From RGIG2041 sp045537695 (lineage in GTDB: Bacteria > Bacillota > Clostridia > UBA1381 > UMGS1253), in contig JAZSQB010000014.1 in NCBI GenBank assembly GCA_045537695.1, forward strand, positions 1-63,020: a DNA stretch of 63,020 nucleotides. Reading direction: 5' to 3'. This document shows, piece after piece, positions 27,240 to 36,072 of this stretch. Below the pieces are notes generated by a model that was not told where the DNA came from, searched no databases, and saw only the letters and a program-made list of their open reading frames with translations. A program made the position numbers and the translations under genes. How positions within the stretch are numbered: the stretch's first letter is position 1; each line of letters starts with the position of its first letter.

Positions 27240-28541
27240 TTATGTGTCACTTTTTAAATCACCTGTTGCAGGATTATTGAGCAATTTTCCATTTTCATCA
27301 AACCTTGAGCCATGGCAAGCACAATCCCAGGAATGCTCTGCCTTGTTGTATTTAAGCGCGCACCCCAGATGCGTGCATCTTGGCACCGTTGGTGTAAGCA
27401 AGCCTTTGACAGATTCAAATACATTCATCGGAAGTTGCGAATGCAGAATGGTTCTGGACGGTAAATATACATCTTCATATTCGCTTTTTCTTTCGCAAAC
27501 CATATCTGCCAGAAGCATAGCTGCAACCATGGACGATGTCATCCCCCATTTGTTAAAGCCTGTTGCTACATATAAATCCGGCGTTAAAAATGAATATTGC
27601 CCGATATACGGAATGCCATCCAGTGTCATACAATCCTGTGTTGCCCATTTTTCCACAACGCGGGATGACGGAAAATGTTTTTCCTTTGCTCTTTCCAATG
27701 CTTTCCAGCCACCACCATTTTTTCCGGTTCGATGTCCCCCGCCACCAAGTAAAAGAAGTCCGTTATGCGTTCTGAAAGAGAGTCCGTCTTGTGTGGCATC
27801 AACATACATATCTTTTATTTCCTTTGCATTTTCAAGTGCAAGAACATAAGACCTGTGCTGATACATTTTCATAAAATATGCGCCGTGTTTATTGATAAAA
27901 GGAAAGTGTGTCGCAACAATAATTTTTTTTGCCGTAATTGTTCCGTGCTTTGTAAATGCCTTTTTGGAATGCAGTGCAATTACTTGCGTGTTTTCATATA
28001 TTTTCAAGTCTTTCGCAAGACCAAATGCCAATTTTAAAGGATGAATTTTGGCTTGTTCAAATACTTTGACTGCACCCGCAGTTTCCAAAGGAAGCTCTGT
28101 CGTCTCGCAGATATCGGCTTTACAGCCGATGTTTCCAAGCACTTCAGCCTCCTTTTCAATTATATCTCTGTTGTTTATACTATAAACAACAGAATTACAC
28201 ATTTCCAAGTCAGCATCCGTTTTCTCGGCTAAGCTTATCAGTTTATTTAAACCCGCCTTCTGACTTTGATAATAAAGCTGCGTCTTTTCAAGACCATATC
28301 TTTTAAAGATTGTACTGTATATCAGTCCGTGCTGCACTGTAATTTTTGCCGTTGTGTTCTTTGTTACGCCCGACAAGATTTCGTTCTGTTCTACCAGGAC
28401 ACAGTCCAACCCTTTCATTTTAAGCAAATATGCACACAAAATCCCACTCATGCCGCCGCCGATGATGAGCACATCTGTATTTATATCTCCAGAAAGTGAA
28501 TCAAATCTGTACTTTTCAACATTTTCATTCCATATAGACAT
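27240..28541 (-). CDS. FAD-dependent oxidoreductase with C-terminal Rieske [2Fe-2S] domain
   Basis: The 433-residue protein has a DAO-type FAD fold with the dinucleotide motif GGGMSG at residues 28-33 and GFNKWGMTSS near residue 335, typical of glycine oxidase/DadA-like enzymes. The C-terminal 50 residues are a Rieske domain with C-T-H-x-G-C and C-A-C-H-G-S cluster ligands and an ending NPATGDLKS. This fusion is common in Clostridia and Bacilli and usually annotated only generally; the substrate is not known. The ATG at 28541 follows GGAGAAG. The gene lies in an AT-richer block, and the terminator at 28678-28715 isolates it from aspA. Confidence 0.85.
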   Translation of the reverse strand: MSIWNENVEKYRFDSLSGDINTDVLIIGGGMSGILCAYLLKMKGLDCVLVEQNEILSGVTKNTTAKITVQHGLIYSTIFKRYGLEKTQLYYQSQKAGLNKLISLAEKTDADLEMCNSVVYSINNRDIIEKEAEVLGNIGCKADICETTELPLETAGAVKVFEQAKIHPLKLAFGLAKDLKIYENTQVIALHSKKAFTKHGTITAKKIIVATHFPFINKHGAYFMKMYQHRSYVLALENAKEIKDMYVDATQDGLSFRTHNGLLLLGGGGHRTGKNGGGWKALERAKEKHFPSSRVVEKWATQDCMTLDGIPYIGQYSFLTPDLYVATGFNKWGMTSSMVAAMLLADMVCERKSEYEDVYLPSRTILHSQLPMNVFESVKGLLTPTVPRCTHLGCALKYNKAEHSWDCACHGSRFDENGKLLNNPATGDLKSDT

Positions 28542-28677
28542 CGTATCTTCTCCTCTGCATATAGTATTCCAGAAATGAGGATAAGCATACGCCGACGAAA
28601 AATAAAAAAGATGCCTAAGGACCTTCGCTTGGGGATAAAACGCCTTAAAAAGCAATATTTTGGCAAATAGCTATGTT

Positions 28678-28715
28678 AAAAACGACCGAAATCTGCGAGG
28701 ATGTCGGTCGTTTTT
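28678..28715. terminator. Strong terminator between aspA and the FAD/Rieske gene
   Basis: AAAAACGACCGA at 28678-28689 pairs perfectly with TCGGTCGTTTTT at 28704-28715 around a 14-nt loop. Both orientations end in a T-run. It lies about 60 bases past the aspA stop. Confidence 0.9.
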
Positions 28716-28774
28716 GCCTTGCTCGTTATTCAAACTATTACCTTTAAGGTGCCTGCGGCAGTTTAGACAAGATA

Positions 28775-30154
28775 TTATATCATATTGTCCGGTTCTAACA
28801 GTCTATCAATTTCTTCTGCAGACATAATATTTTCTTCAAGCACGATATCACGAATGTTTCTGTTTTCACGAAGTGCTTGCTTGGCCAAAGAGGATGCTTT
28901 GGTGTAACCAATATATGGGCAAAGTGCTGTAACAATGCCTACGCTTCTGTCAAGGTGTGTCTTACACTGCGTTGAATTAACCGTTATTTCACTTACGCAC
29001 TCTTTCACAAAAATTTCAACGCCATTACACAATGTATCAAGAGATTCAAAAAGGCATCTAAAGATAATCGGCTCAAACGCATTCAATTCAAGCTGTCCAG
29101 CTTCGGATGCATATGTAATAGTTGTATCATTTCCTATTACATTAAAACAAATTTGATTCATAACTTCAGGAATAACCGGATTAATCTTACCTGGCATAAT
29201 AGAAGAACCATTCTGTTTAGGTGTAAGATTGATTTCCGCAAAACCCGTTCTCGGACCCGAAGACATCAATCGCAAATCATTTGAAATCTTAGAAAGTGTG
29301 GTCGCGCAAGCTTTAATAATACCGGATACATATACAAAAGAATCAAGGTTTTGTGTTGCATCAACAAGGTCATCCGCTTGCACTAATGGCAGATTTGTAA
29401 GTTCAGCTAAAATAGGCACTATTGTTTTGATATACTTATGGTCAGCGTTAATACCAGTACCCACCGCTGTACCTCCCATATTAAGCTTTGCCATTTCTTC
29501 TATAGCTAACGTAAATCTTGCTATATCACGCTTAATCGCAGAGGCATACGCATGAAAAACTTGTCCGAAGCTAATAGGAACTGCATCCTGCATTTCAGTA
29601 CGTCCCATTTTAATAACATCGCTGTAAGCATCGGCTTTGTTTTCAAATGTTTCGTAAAGTTTTTCAAGCTGCTCCATAGTCTTTTCCAAAAGTCTTATCG
29701 TTGCAATTTTGCCTGCACTTGGATAAGCATCGTTGGTAGACTGTCCGCAATTTACATGGTCATTGGGATGTACAAGCGTATAGTCTCCCTTCTGGCCACC
29801 CAAAATTTCAATCGCACGGTTTGCAATAACCTCATTAGCATTCATATTAAGCGATGTGCCCGCACCGCCCTGTATGGAATCCACAATAAAATATGCAGCA
29901 AACTTGCCTTGCAGTGTTTCTTCGCAAGCTTGCATAATTGCATCTGCAACTCTTTCTTCTATAACGCCTACTTTTTTGTTTGCAATAACTGCAGCTTTTT
30001 TAACTTCTGCTATTGCTCTTATCATTTCAGGGTGGACCTTTGTCCCTGTTATTCTAAAATTTTCTGCTGCACGCAGCGATTGTACACCATAATATGCATC
30101 AATCGGAATTTCTTTCATACCAATCGAGTCATACTCATTTCTAAATTGCTTCAT
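28775..30154 (-). CDS. aspA: Aspartate ammonia-lyase (aspartase)
   Basis: The 459-residue enzyme of the fumarase/aspartase superfamily converts aspartate to fumarate and ammonia. The signature GSSIMPGKINP is at about residues 316-326, with GGAGTSLNMNANEVIANRA and HPNDHVNCGQSTND earlier in the chain. These favour aspartase over class II fumarase. The ATG at 30154 has GGTGGGGA upstream. The divergent LysR gene is the likely regulator. Codons are AT-richer than in the housekeeping genes around this block. Confidence 0.92.
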   Translation of the reverse strand: MKQFRNEYDSIGMKEIPIDAYYGVQSLRAAENFRITGTKVHPEMIRAIAEVKKAAVIANKKVGVIEERVADAIMQACEETLQGKFAAYFIVDSIQGGAGTSLNMNANEVIANRAIEILGGQKGDYTLVHPNDHVNCGQSTNDAYPSAGKIATIRLLEKTMEQLEKLYETFENKADAYSDVIKMGRTEMQDAVPISFGQVFHAYASAIKRDIARFTLAIEEMAKLNMGGTAVGTGINADHKYIKTIVPILAELTNLPLVQADDLVDATQNLDSFVYVSGIIKACATTLSKISNDLRLMSSGPRTGFAEINLTPKQNGSSIMPGKINPVIPEVMNQICFNVIGNDTTITYASEAGQLELNAFEPIIFRCLFESLDTLCNGVEIFVKECVSEITVNSTQCKTHLDRSVGIVTALCPYIGYTKASSLAKQALRENRNIRDIVLEENIMSAEEIDRLLEPDNMI

Positions 30155-30224
30155 TGAAACATCCCCACCTAATATCAATATTTTTCGTTCTTGATTTTAC
30201 ATCAGTTTTAGTATATAATCAAAT

Positions 30225-30240
30225 ACATATCAATATATGT
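30225..30240. promoter_or_regulatory. Inverted repeat, candidate LysR operator between aspA and lysR
   Basis: ACATAT at 30225-30230 and ATATGT at 30235-30240 are perfect inverted arms with a 4-nt gap, in the 123-base divergent intergenic region. LysR proteins usually bind such partially symmetric sites upstream of divergent targets. The assignment is inference from position. Confidence 0.35.
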
Positions 30241-30277
30241 TATTCATATTTTTAAGATTATAATAGGAGGGAATATT

Positions 30278-31219
30278 ATGTTTACAAATAAGCATTATAT
30301 CATTGCCATTTTTGAAGAAGGTAGTTTTTCCAAAGCAGCGCAACGACTTTACGTTTCACAACCATCCCTTAGTGCATCTGTCAAAAGAATAGAAGAGCGA
30401 ATTTCCTTACCGCTTTTTGATCGCTCAACTTCACCCGTTTCTTTGACAGAGGCTGGCCGCGAATATATACGCTATGCTCTTGACATCAAAGAAAAAGAAC
30501 AATGCTTTGAACGGTATATATCAGATTGTACCAATATAGTCAGCGGTTCAGTTAAAATAGGTGGTAGTAGTCTGTTTTCCTCATTTCTTCTCCCCTTTAT
30601 GATTTCAAGTTTTAATAGTATTCACCCCAATGTCACCTTTGAAATTTTTGAAGATAGTACAAAAAATCTTATTGAAAAACTTGGGCTGGGTACTATTGAT
30701 ATCATAATTGAGAACGCGATTATAGATACACCCACAATAAAATCAACAACATATAAAACCGAGACACTACTTTTGGCTGTTCCTCGTGATTTACCTATTA
30801 ACAACAAACTGGAAAAATATCGCTTAAGCGCAAAAGATATTAAATCAGATAAACATATGTCAGATAAATACAACGTAGATCTTAAACATTTTTCCAGCTG
30901 CCCTTTTATTTTGCTGAACCCAGAAAATGATACCGGCAAGCGCGCAAATATCCTTTTTAAAAAACATAACCTTAGCCCGAAGACCATATTTTTTCTAGAC
31001 CAGCAGGTTACTGCATACAACATTGCTCGGACAGGTGCAGGCATAGCCTTTGTAAGCGACACTTTAATAAAACATGCCGACTCTGAAAAACAGCTTTATT
31101 ATTACAAGCTCAGCGATAAAGAAATAACACGAAAAATTTTTTTCTATCGAAAGAGTAACCACTATCTGTCAAACGCATGCCAAAAATTTGTTGAACTTAA
31201 TACCATGAAACAATCATAA
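30278..31219 (+). CDS. LysR-family transcriptional regulator
   Basis: The 313-residue protein has the LysR winged HTH at residues 1-60 (EEGSFSKAAQRLYVSQPSLSASVKRIEE) followed by a periplasmic-binding-protein-like effector domain from about residue 90 (VKIGGSSLFSSFLLPFM). It is divergent to aspA, so it probably controls that gene in response to aspartate, fumarate or a related compound, which is inference from context. The start has a GGAGGG site. The gene is AT-rich like aspA. Confidence 0.88.
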   Translation: MFTNKHYIIAIFEEGSFSKAAQRLYVSQPSLSASVKRIEERISLPLFDRSTSPVSLTEAGREYIRYALDIKEKEQCFERYISDCTNIVSGSVKIGGSSLFSSFLLPFMISSFNSIHPNVTFEIFEDSTKNLIEKLGLGTIDIIIENAIIDTPTIKSTTYKTETLLLAVPRDLPINNKLEKYRLSAKDIKSDKHMSDKYNVDLKHFSSCPFILLNPENDTGKRANILFKKHNLSPKTIFFLDQQVTAYNIARTGAGIAFVSDTLIKHADSEKQLYYYKLSDKEITRKIFFYRKSNHYLSNACQKFVELNTMKQS

Positions 31220-31324
31220 CTTGATTAAAATTTTTATCTGAACCTTTCTTACAGTAATAGTCTAATGCCTATACCTGTAGGGCAACATATCAAATACTTT
31301 AGCACATAATTAATCAAACGAAAT

Positions 31325-31361
31325 AAAAAAGCCATATTTCGCATTAGAAATATGGCTTTTT
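31325..31361 (+). terminator. Terminator downstream of lysR
   Basis: AAAAAGCCATATTTC at 31326-31340 pairs perfectly with GAAATATGGCTTTTT at 31347-31361 around GCATTA. It is in the 399-base gap at 31220-31618. The rest of the gap holds the femX promoter and one perfect DnaA-box-like sequence TTATACACA at 31521-31529, but no gene. Confidence 0.88.
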
Positions 31362-31537
31362 CCAACTACGCTATTCCGCCTCTAACCTGCGACACCTTTC
31401 TCAAAAACACAGTTTGGCACCTTCTATGATCTACCATAACCAAAACATGGACGTTTTAACTTAAGAAGGCCGATAAAGCAATCGATTTTTCTTGTTTTTT
31501 TATAAAATTTGTACACAAAGTTATACACAGGAAAGGA

Positions 31538-31569
31538 TTGACATTCGCCGAAATTTGTTATAATATAAT
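31538..31569 (+). promoter_or_regulatory. Probable promoter of the femX-alr-prfA operon
   Basis: TTGACA at 31538-31543 is followed by overlapping TATAAT elements at 31559 and 31564, giving spacers of 15 or 20 bases, neither ideal. An intermediate TAATAT gives 17. The region is about 50 bases before the first gene. Confidence 0.55.
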
Positions 31570-31618
31570 TATGTTTGTGTATACTTGTAAATATTAGTAA
31601 TTTCACGGAGGATAAATC

Positions 31619-32773
31619 ATGAAACTGCTTACACCGGAAAGATATGAAGAATACGAAGCCTTTTTGCAAAGCCGCAAGGAAGGCCACTTTTTGCAGTCCT
31701 TGCCGTGGGCAAAAGTGAAGGATATGTGGAAAAACGAAATTTTAATTGTCGAAGATGAAAATGGTGCCATCAAGGGCGCAATGTCTCTTCTGATTCGCAA
31801 AATCCCGTTCTTCCCGCTCACCATCATGTACGCACCGCGCGGTCCTGTTTGTGACCGTTACGATGCAGCGACCATTAAGGAATTGGTTGACGGTGCACGC
31901 GAGCTTGCAAAAAAGCACAAAAGTTATGTGCTTAAAATCGACCCGGATGTAGAAGCATCGGACGAAAAATTCTGCAAAATTATGCGGGATTTGAAGTTCC
32001 GTTTCAATAAGTCCAAGAACTTTGAGGGTGTGCAGCCGAGATTTGTAGTCCGCAAGGACGTATCCGGTCTTGAAGGTGTAGATAAAGACGGCAACGACAA
32101 GCTTTTGATGAGCTTTGAAAGCAAAACACGCTACAACGTACGTGTGGCAATGCGCAAAGGCGTATATGCTAAAATCGGTACACGCGAAGATTTAAAGGCC
32201 TTCCACGAGGTTATGATGGTCACCGGCGTGCGCGATGGCTTTTTGCCGCGTTCTTTGGAATATTTTGAAAAAATGTACGACGAAATGGGCGACGCGCTGC
32301 GTCTCTATCTCATATACTATAACGATATCCTCGTTTCCGGCGCCATTGCGATTTTGTACGGCAACAAGGTATGGTATCTGTACGGCGCAAGTGCAAATGA
32401 ATACAGAAACGTGATGCCGAACTATCTGATGCAATACGAAATGATGAAATGGGCTGTGGAAAACAACTGTGATGTATACGATTTTCGCGGCGTTTCCGGC
32501 GACCTGAATAAGGGCAATCAGCTGGCAGGTCTGCTCCGCTTTAAGATTGGCTTTATCAACGAAGAGGATCAGGCAAAAGGCGGCGGTTTAGTAGAATTTG
32601 TCGGCGCGCTCGACTATGTATTCAATCCGTTTATGTACTTCTTTATCGAAAAGGGCGAGCGCACATACCGCGAGCTGAGAAGAAGACTTTTCCTGCGCAA
32701 GAACAAGGACTTTTTACCGACAGCGAAAACCGCTGCAGAAAAGCCGGTTGCAAATGCAGAAACAAAGGAATAA
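31619..32773 (+). CDS. FemAB/MurM-like peptidoglycan bridge aminoacyltransferase
   Basis: The 384-residue protein matches the FemABX family, which adds amino acids from aminoacyl-tRNA to the lipid II peptide. Features are HFLQSLPWAKVK near the N-terminus, the SFESKTRYNVRVAMRKGV block near residue 165, and VYDFRGVSGDLNKGN near residue 290, both within the paired GNAT-like folds. The C-terminal tail is Lys/Ala-rich. It heads an operon with alr and prfA, which suggests an Ala- or Ser-containing crossbridge, but the residue added cannot be read from sequence. The start has a CGGAGG site. Confidence 0.87.
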   Translation: MKLLTPERYEEYEAFLQSRKEGHFLQSLPWAKVKDMWKNEILIVEDENGAIKGAMSLLIRKIPFFPLTIMYAPRGPVCDRYDAATIKELVDGARELAKKHKSYVLKIDPDVEASDEKFCKIMRDLKFRFNKSKNFEGVQPRFVVRKDVSGLEGVDKDGNDKLLMSFESKTRYNVRVAMRKGVYAKIGTREDLKAFHEVMMVTGVRDGFLPRSLEYFEKMYDEMGDALRLYLIYYNDILVSGAIAILYGNKVWYLYGASANEYRNVMPNYLMQYEMMKWAVENNCDVYDFRGVSGDLNKGNQLAGLLRFKIGFINEEDQAKGGGLVEFVGALDYVFNPFMYFFIEKGERTYRELRRRLFLRKNKDFLPTAKTAAEKPVANAETKE

Positions 32774-32776
32774 TAT

Positions 32777-33874
32777 ATGAAAAAACTCGTTGTAGAAAAA
32801 GAGAAGCTGCTTAAAAATGTTGCTGCGCTTAAAGCAGAAGCACAAAAGACAAACACCAAGCTGATTGCGATGCTCAAGGGCAATGGCTACGGCTTAGGTT
32901 TGTGCGCGTTTGCGCGTCTATTAACCGAAAACGGCATAGATACCATTTCCGTTTGTCTTTTGGAAGAAGCACGCACACTGCGTGAGGGTGGCATCGATTG
33001 TGAAATTTTATTGCTCTCCCCGACCTGCGAATTAAGCGAAGCAAAAGAAGCGCTACAGCTCGGTGTGACCTGCGCGGTCGGCTCTGAAGATTCGTGCGCT
33101 GTGCTCGATATTGCCGCCGAACAGCTCGGCATTAAAGCAAAAGCGCATCTGGCAATCGATACAGGTTTTGGCAGATTCGGCTTTCTCTACAGCGAAATTA
33201 ACGAAGCCGCTGCACTTTTAAAGGATACGGCGCACATCGAAATCACCGGTACATTTTCGCATTTGTCTGATGCATTCGGTGATGAAAAAAACTCAAAATT
33301 GCAGTTTGAGCGCTTTAACACCGTAGTGGAAGCACTGCAAGAAAAGGGCCTAAATCCGGGTTTTCGCCATTTATGCAATTCCTGCGGATTTTTGCGTTTC
33401 CCCGCGATGCGTTTAGATGCGGCGCGCATTGGCTCCGCTTTTTTAGGCAGACTGCCGATGCAAAGCAAACTTAAGCTTGAAAAAATCGCGTATTTGGAAA
33501 GCTGCATCTGCGAAACAAAGACACTACCTGCCGGTTTTAATATCGGCTATGCAAACACATATAAAACAAAGCGTGAAACACGCATCGGCGTTGTGCCGGT
33601 CGGGTATATGGACGGCTTTGGCGTCAGCAAGGTAAACGATACCTTCCGTTTTTCGGATATTGTGCGCTATACGCTCACATCCGTGAAATCCCTGTTTCGT
33701 GACAATCGCATTTACGTAAAAGTAAACGGTGTCCCCTGCCCGATTCTTGGCAGAATCAGTATGTTTAATATTATTGTCGATTTAACCGACACAGACGCGC
33801 AAACCGGCGCAGCAGTGACATTAAGTTGTAATCCGATTTTAATCAATGCCTCGGTGGAGCGCAAATACATTTAG
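32777..33874 (+). CDS. alr: Alanine racemase-like PLP enzyme
   Basis: The 365-residue protein has the fold-type III PLP domain and C-terminal beta domain of alanine racemases. The PLP lysine is Lys34 in MLKGNGYGLG (usually VVKANAYGHG), and the catalytic Tyr is in VPVGYMDGFG. The usual GRVCMDQ motif reads GRISMFN, and the end (NASVERKYI) is short. D-alanine supply for peptidoglycan is the likely role. It follows the femX-like gene by three bases. The variant motifs may mean another substrate, such as serine. Confidence 0.82.
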   Translation: MKKLVVEKEKLLKNVAALKAEAQKTNTKLIAMLKGNGYGLGLCAFARLLTENGIDTISVCLLEEARTLREGGIDCEILLLSPTCELSEAKEALQLGVTCAVGSEDSCAVLDIAAEQLGIKAKAHLAIDTGFGRFGFLYSEINEAAALLKDTAHIEITGTFSHLSDAFGDEKNSKLQFERFNTVVEALQEKGLNPGFRHLCNSCGFLRFPAMRLDAARIGSAFLGRLPMQSKLKLEKIAYLESCICETKTLPAGFNIGYANTYKTKRETRIGVVPVGYMDGFGVSKVNDTFRFSDIVRYTLTSVKSLFRDNRIYVKVNGVPCPILGRISMFNIIVDLTDTDAQTGAAVTLSCNPILINASVERKYI

Positions 33875-33884
33875 GAGTTAAAAT

Positions 33885-34955
33885 ATGTTTGACAAACTTG
33901 CTTTCATTGAAGAAAAATATGAAGAGCTCGGCAAAAAGGTCATCGACCCTGCCGTAATTGCAGATAACGAAGCGTATCGTAAATACTGCAAGGAACATTC
34001 CGACATCTCTCCGATTGTGGAAAAATACCGCGAATACAAAATGGCAAAGGAAACCATCGCCGATGCAACGGAAATGCTTGCAGACAATGATGACAAAGAA
34101 ATGGAAGAAATGCTACGCGCAGAAATTGACCAAGCAAAGAAAAACATCGAAACCTGTGAGCAGGAATTAAAAATCCTGCTGCTGCCGAAGGACCCGAACG
34201 ATGAGAAAAACGTTATTGTCGAAATCCGCGGCGGCGCCGGCGGTGACGAGGCTGCCCTCTTTGCCGCAAGTCTATTGCGTATGTATAGCATGTATGCCGA
34301 AACCAGACGCTGGAAGATTGATATGATGAACTCCAACGAAACCGATATCGGCGGCTATAAAGAAGTATCGTTCATGATTGAAGGTGCAGGCGCATACAGC
34401 CGTTTAAAGTTTGAAAGCGGCGTGCACCGCGTACAGCGCGTTCCGGCAACGGAATCGAGCGGTAGAATCCACACCTCAACGGTAACGGTTGCGGTGCTAC
34501 CGGAAGTCGAAGATGTAGAAGTGGAAATCAATCCGAACGATTTAAGAATTGATGTATTCCGCGCCGGCGGTCCGGGCGGTCAGTGCGTAAATACAACAGA
34601 CTCCGCCGTCCGCGTGACCCACTTGCCGACCGGCTTGGTGGTATCGTGCCAGGACGAAAAATCACAGCACAAAAACAAGGATAAGGCGCTCAAAATTCTG
34701 CGCTCCCGCCTTTACGATTTGATGTGCGAGCAGCAAAATGCCGAAATTGCGCAAAACCGCAAAAGTCAGGTTGGTACGGGCGACCGCAGCGAACGAATCC
34801 GCACATATAACTTTCCGCAGGGTCGTGTAACCGACCACAGAATTGGTTTAACACTGCACCGCTTGGAAGCTGTGCTTAATGGAGAGCTTGACGAGCTGAT
34901 TGATGCACTCAACACAGCAGACCAGAGTGAAAAATTAAAATCACAAAGTGAATAA
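33885..34955 (+). CDS. prfA: Peptide chain release factor 1
   Basis: The 356-residue class I release factor recognises UAA and UAG. The catalytic GGQ is at residues 231-233 in RAGGPGGQCVNTTDSAVRVTH, and EIRGGAGGDEA and QVGTGDRSERIRTYNFPQGRVTDHR are family hallmarks. It is last in the femX-alr-prfA run. The RF1 glutamine methyltransferase gene prmC, usually near prfA, is not in the window. Confidence 0.97.
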   Translation: MFDKLAFIEEKYEELGKKVIDPAVIADNEAYRKYCKEHSDISPIVEKYREYKMAKETIADATEMLADNDDKEMEEMLRAEIDQAKKNIETCEQELKILLLPKDPNDEKNVIVEIRGGAGGDEAALFAASLLRMYSMYAETRRWKIDMMNSNETDIGGYKEVSFMIEGAGAYSRLKFESGVHRVQRVPATESSGRIHTSTVTVAVLPEVEDVEVEINPNDLRIDVFRAGGPGGQCVNTTDSAVRVTHLPTGLVVSCQDEKSQHKNKDKALKILRSRLYDLMCEQQNAEIAQNRKSQVGTGDRSERIRTYNFPQGRVTDHRIGLTLHRLEAVLNGELDELIDALNTADQSEKLKSQSE

Positions 34956-34959
34956 AAGA

Positions 34960-34987
34960 AAAAAACTTGTGTACGCACAAGTTTTTT
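34960..34987 (+). terminator. Terminator of prfA
   Basis: AAAAAACTTGTG at 34960-34971 pairs perfectly with CACAAGTTTTTT at 34976-34987 around TACG. It follows the prfA stop by four bases. Confidence 0.93.
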
Positions 34988-35053
34988 CAGGCAAATATGT
35001 AAATAAAACTATACCATAGGTGTAAACTATTTTGTATTTTTGGAGATGATATT

Positions 35054-35338
35054 ATGGAAAATTTTAAAACAAGACTGAAAAACTTGCGCATCGAGCGCGG
35101 CATCAGTCAAAATGCACTGGCACAATCCATTGGCTTGACACGCGCCGCAGTCAATGCTTGGGAAGCCGGCAAGGGCTATCCGAATGCGTATTGTCTTGCT
35201 GCTCTTTCGAAGTATTTGAATGTCAGTGCAGATTTTTTATTGGGTATTTCCAGTGCATATACGATAGACATCAGCAAGCTGCCCCAGGAAGAGCGTGAAA
35301 TTGTACTGCGACTTGTTAACTGTTTTCACAAGCTTTAA
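35054..35338 (+). CDS. Small XRE-family helix-turn-helix regulator
   Basis: The 94-residue protein is almost entirely a Cro/C1-type HTH (NLRIERGISQNALAQSIGLTRAAVNAWEAGKGYPN, then ALSKYLNVSADFLLGI). It lacks any effector domain. The start follows GGAGATGATATT. It converges with the BofA-like gene and overlaps it by four bases at the stop codons. It could regulate itself or the adjacent sporulation genes, but its targets are unknown. Confidence 0.85.
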   Translation: MENFKTRLKNLRIERGISQNALAQSIGLTRAAVNAWEAGKGYPNAYCLAALSKYLNVSADFLLGISSAYTIDISKLPQEEREIVLRLVNCFHKL

Positions 35339-35601
35339 AACAAAACCTGCGTTGCAAGCAAAAGTATGTACCCAGGCAGTCCCAAAAGACCGCAAAAGGA
35401 AAAGGTATATACATTCAGACCAATGCACAAGCCATATGTCGCTGCAGCTGCATTAAATGCACTGAGCACACATAGGCCGGCACCGGCACGCAACAGAAAG
35501 CGCACACAAAATCGCGATAGCCGTGCAAAAGAAAAGATAAAGATATAAATCGCCATAGCACAGAGTACAACTGCCGCAATGGTATACATTCGACTCATCA
35601 T
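35335..35601 (-). CDS. bofA: BofA-like membrane protein (pro-sigma-K processing inhibitor family)
   Basis: The 88-residue protein has two to three hydrophobic segments and ends in FCGLLGLPGYILLLATQ, which resembles the BofA signature (GFLGxPGxLLLLL). BofA restrains the SpoIVFB protease until sigma-K is needed in the mother cell. The start has a GAGGTG site. It follows the DUF2508 gene, an arrangement seen as yaaL-bofA in Bacillus, but recR and dnaX are not adjacent here. The match is by pattern only. Confidence 0.72.
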   Translation of the reverse strand: MMSRMYTIAAVVLCAMAIYIFIFSFARLSRFCVRFLLRAGAGLCVLSAFNAAAATYGLCIGLNVYTFSFCGLLGLPGYILLLATQVLF

Positions 35602-35610
35602 AAGCGCACC

Positions 35611-35868
35611 TCAGACCGTATAGACTAAAATACTGCCGTTTTCCGTTATCCCCTTTTCTTTTGCACTATTTAACAAATACCGGTATTTTGCCTGGCAGGC
35701 TTTTATTTGGTAAATATACATATCAATGAGCATCGGGTCGGTCGCATAATCAAAATTTTGCGTCGCGCACTCCAGTTCGTACTTTGCTTGATATAGATTA
35801 CGCAAGAGAACCTTATGTTCTTCGCTCACGCCTTTGCGCAGTTTTTTTAATTTAACAGATGTTTCCAT
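35611..35868 (-). CDS. yaaL: DUF2508 (YaaL-like) small protein
   Basis: The 85-residue helical protein resembles YaaL/DUF2508, with charged N-terminal residues and an AKYELECATQNFDYATDPMLIDMYIYQIKA core. Function is unknown; it pairs with bofA downstream, nine bases away, as in Bacillus. The ATG at 35868 follows AAAGGAGG with good spacing. Confidence 0.78.
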   Translation of the reverse strand: METSVKLKKLRKGVSEEHKVLLRNLYQAKYELECATQNFDYATDPMLIDMYIYQIKACQAKYRYLLNSAKEKGITENGSILVYTV

Positions 35869-35990
35869 CGCTAAACCTCCTTTGTCTGCTCTGTACCTAT
35901 TATAAGCAGCAAAACAGAGAAATATGCCAAGTATTCATCTGCTGAAAAATTTTGCTTTTTACAACTTTTACCATAAAATGTAAATTTTCT

Positions 35991-36019
35991 CTTGCATTTT
36001 GAAATAAAATGTGTTAAGA
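35991..36019 (+). promoter_or_regulatory. Promoter of spo0A
   Basis: TTGCAT at 35991-35996 and TAAGAT at 36014-36019 are separated by 17 bases, a good vegetative promoter. I saw no clear Spo0A box (TGTCGAA) in the 200 bases upstream of spo0A. Confidence 0.6.
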
Positions 36020-36072
36020 TGAATTTACTGGAAATAATTTACATTTTAATTTAAATTTAGGAGGACAGCATT

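Noticed and set aside
31521..31529. DnaA-box-like TTATACACA as a possible replication origin.
   Set aside because: Only one box is visible, with no dnaA, dnaN or gidA gene nearby and no cluster of boxes.
33056..33507. Several long reading frames opposite alr and prfA.
   Set aside because: They are complementary to well-identified genes, lack ribosome binding sites, and read as Ser/Arg-rich sequence, as expected of antisense shadows.
34960..34987. Inverted repeat as a transposon end.
   Set aside because: It is a typical Rho-independent terminator directly after prfA, with a T-run and no direct repeats around it.
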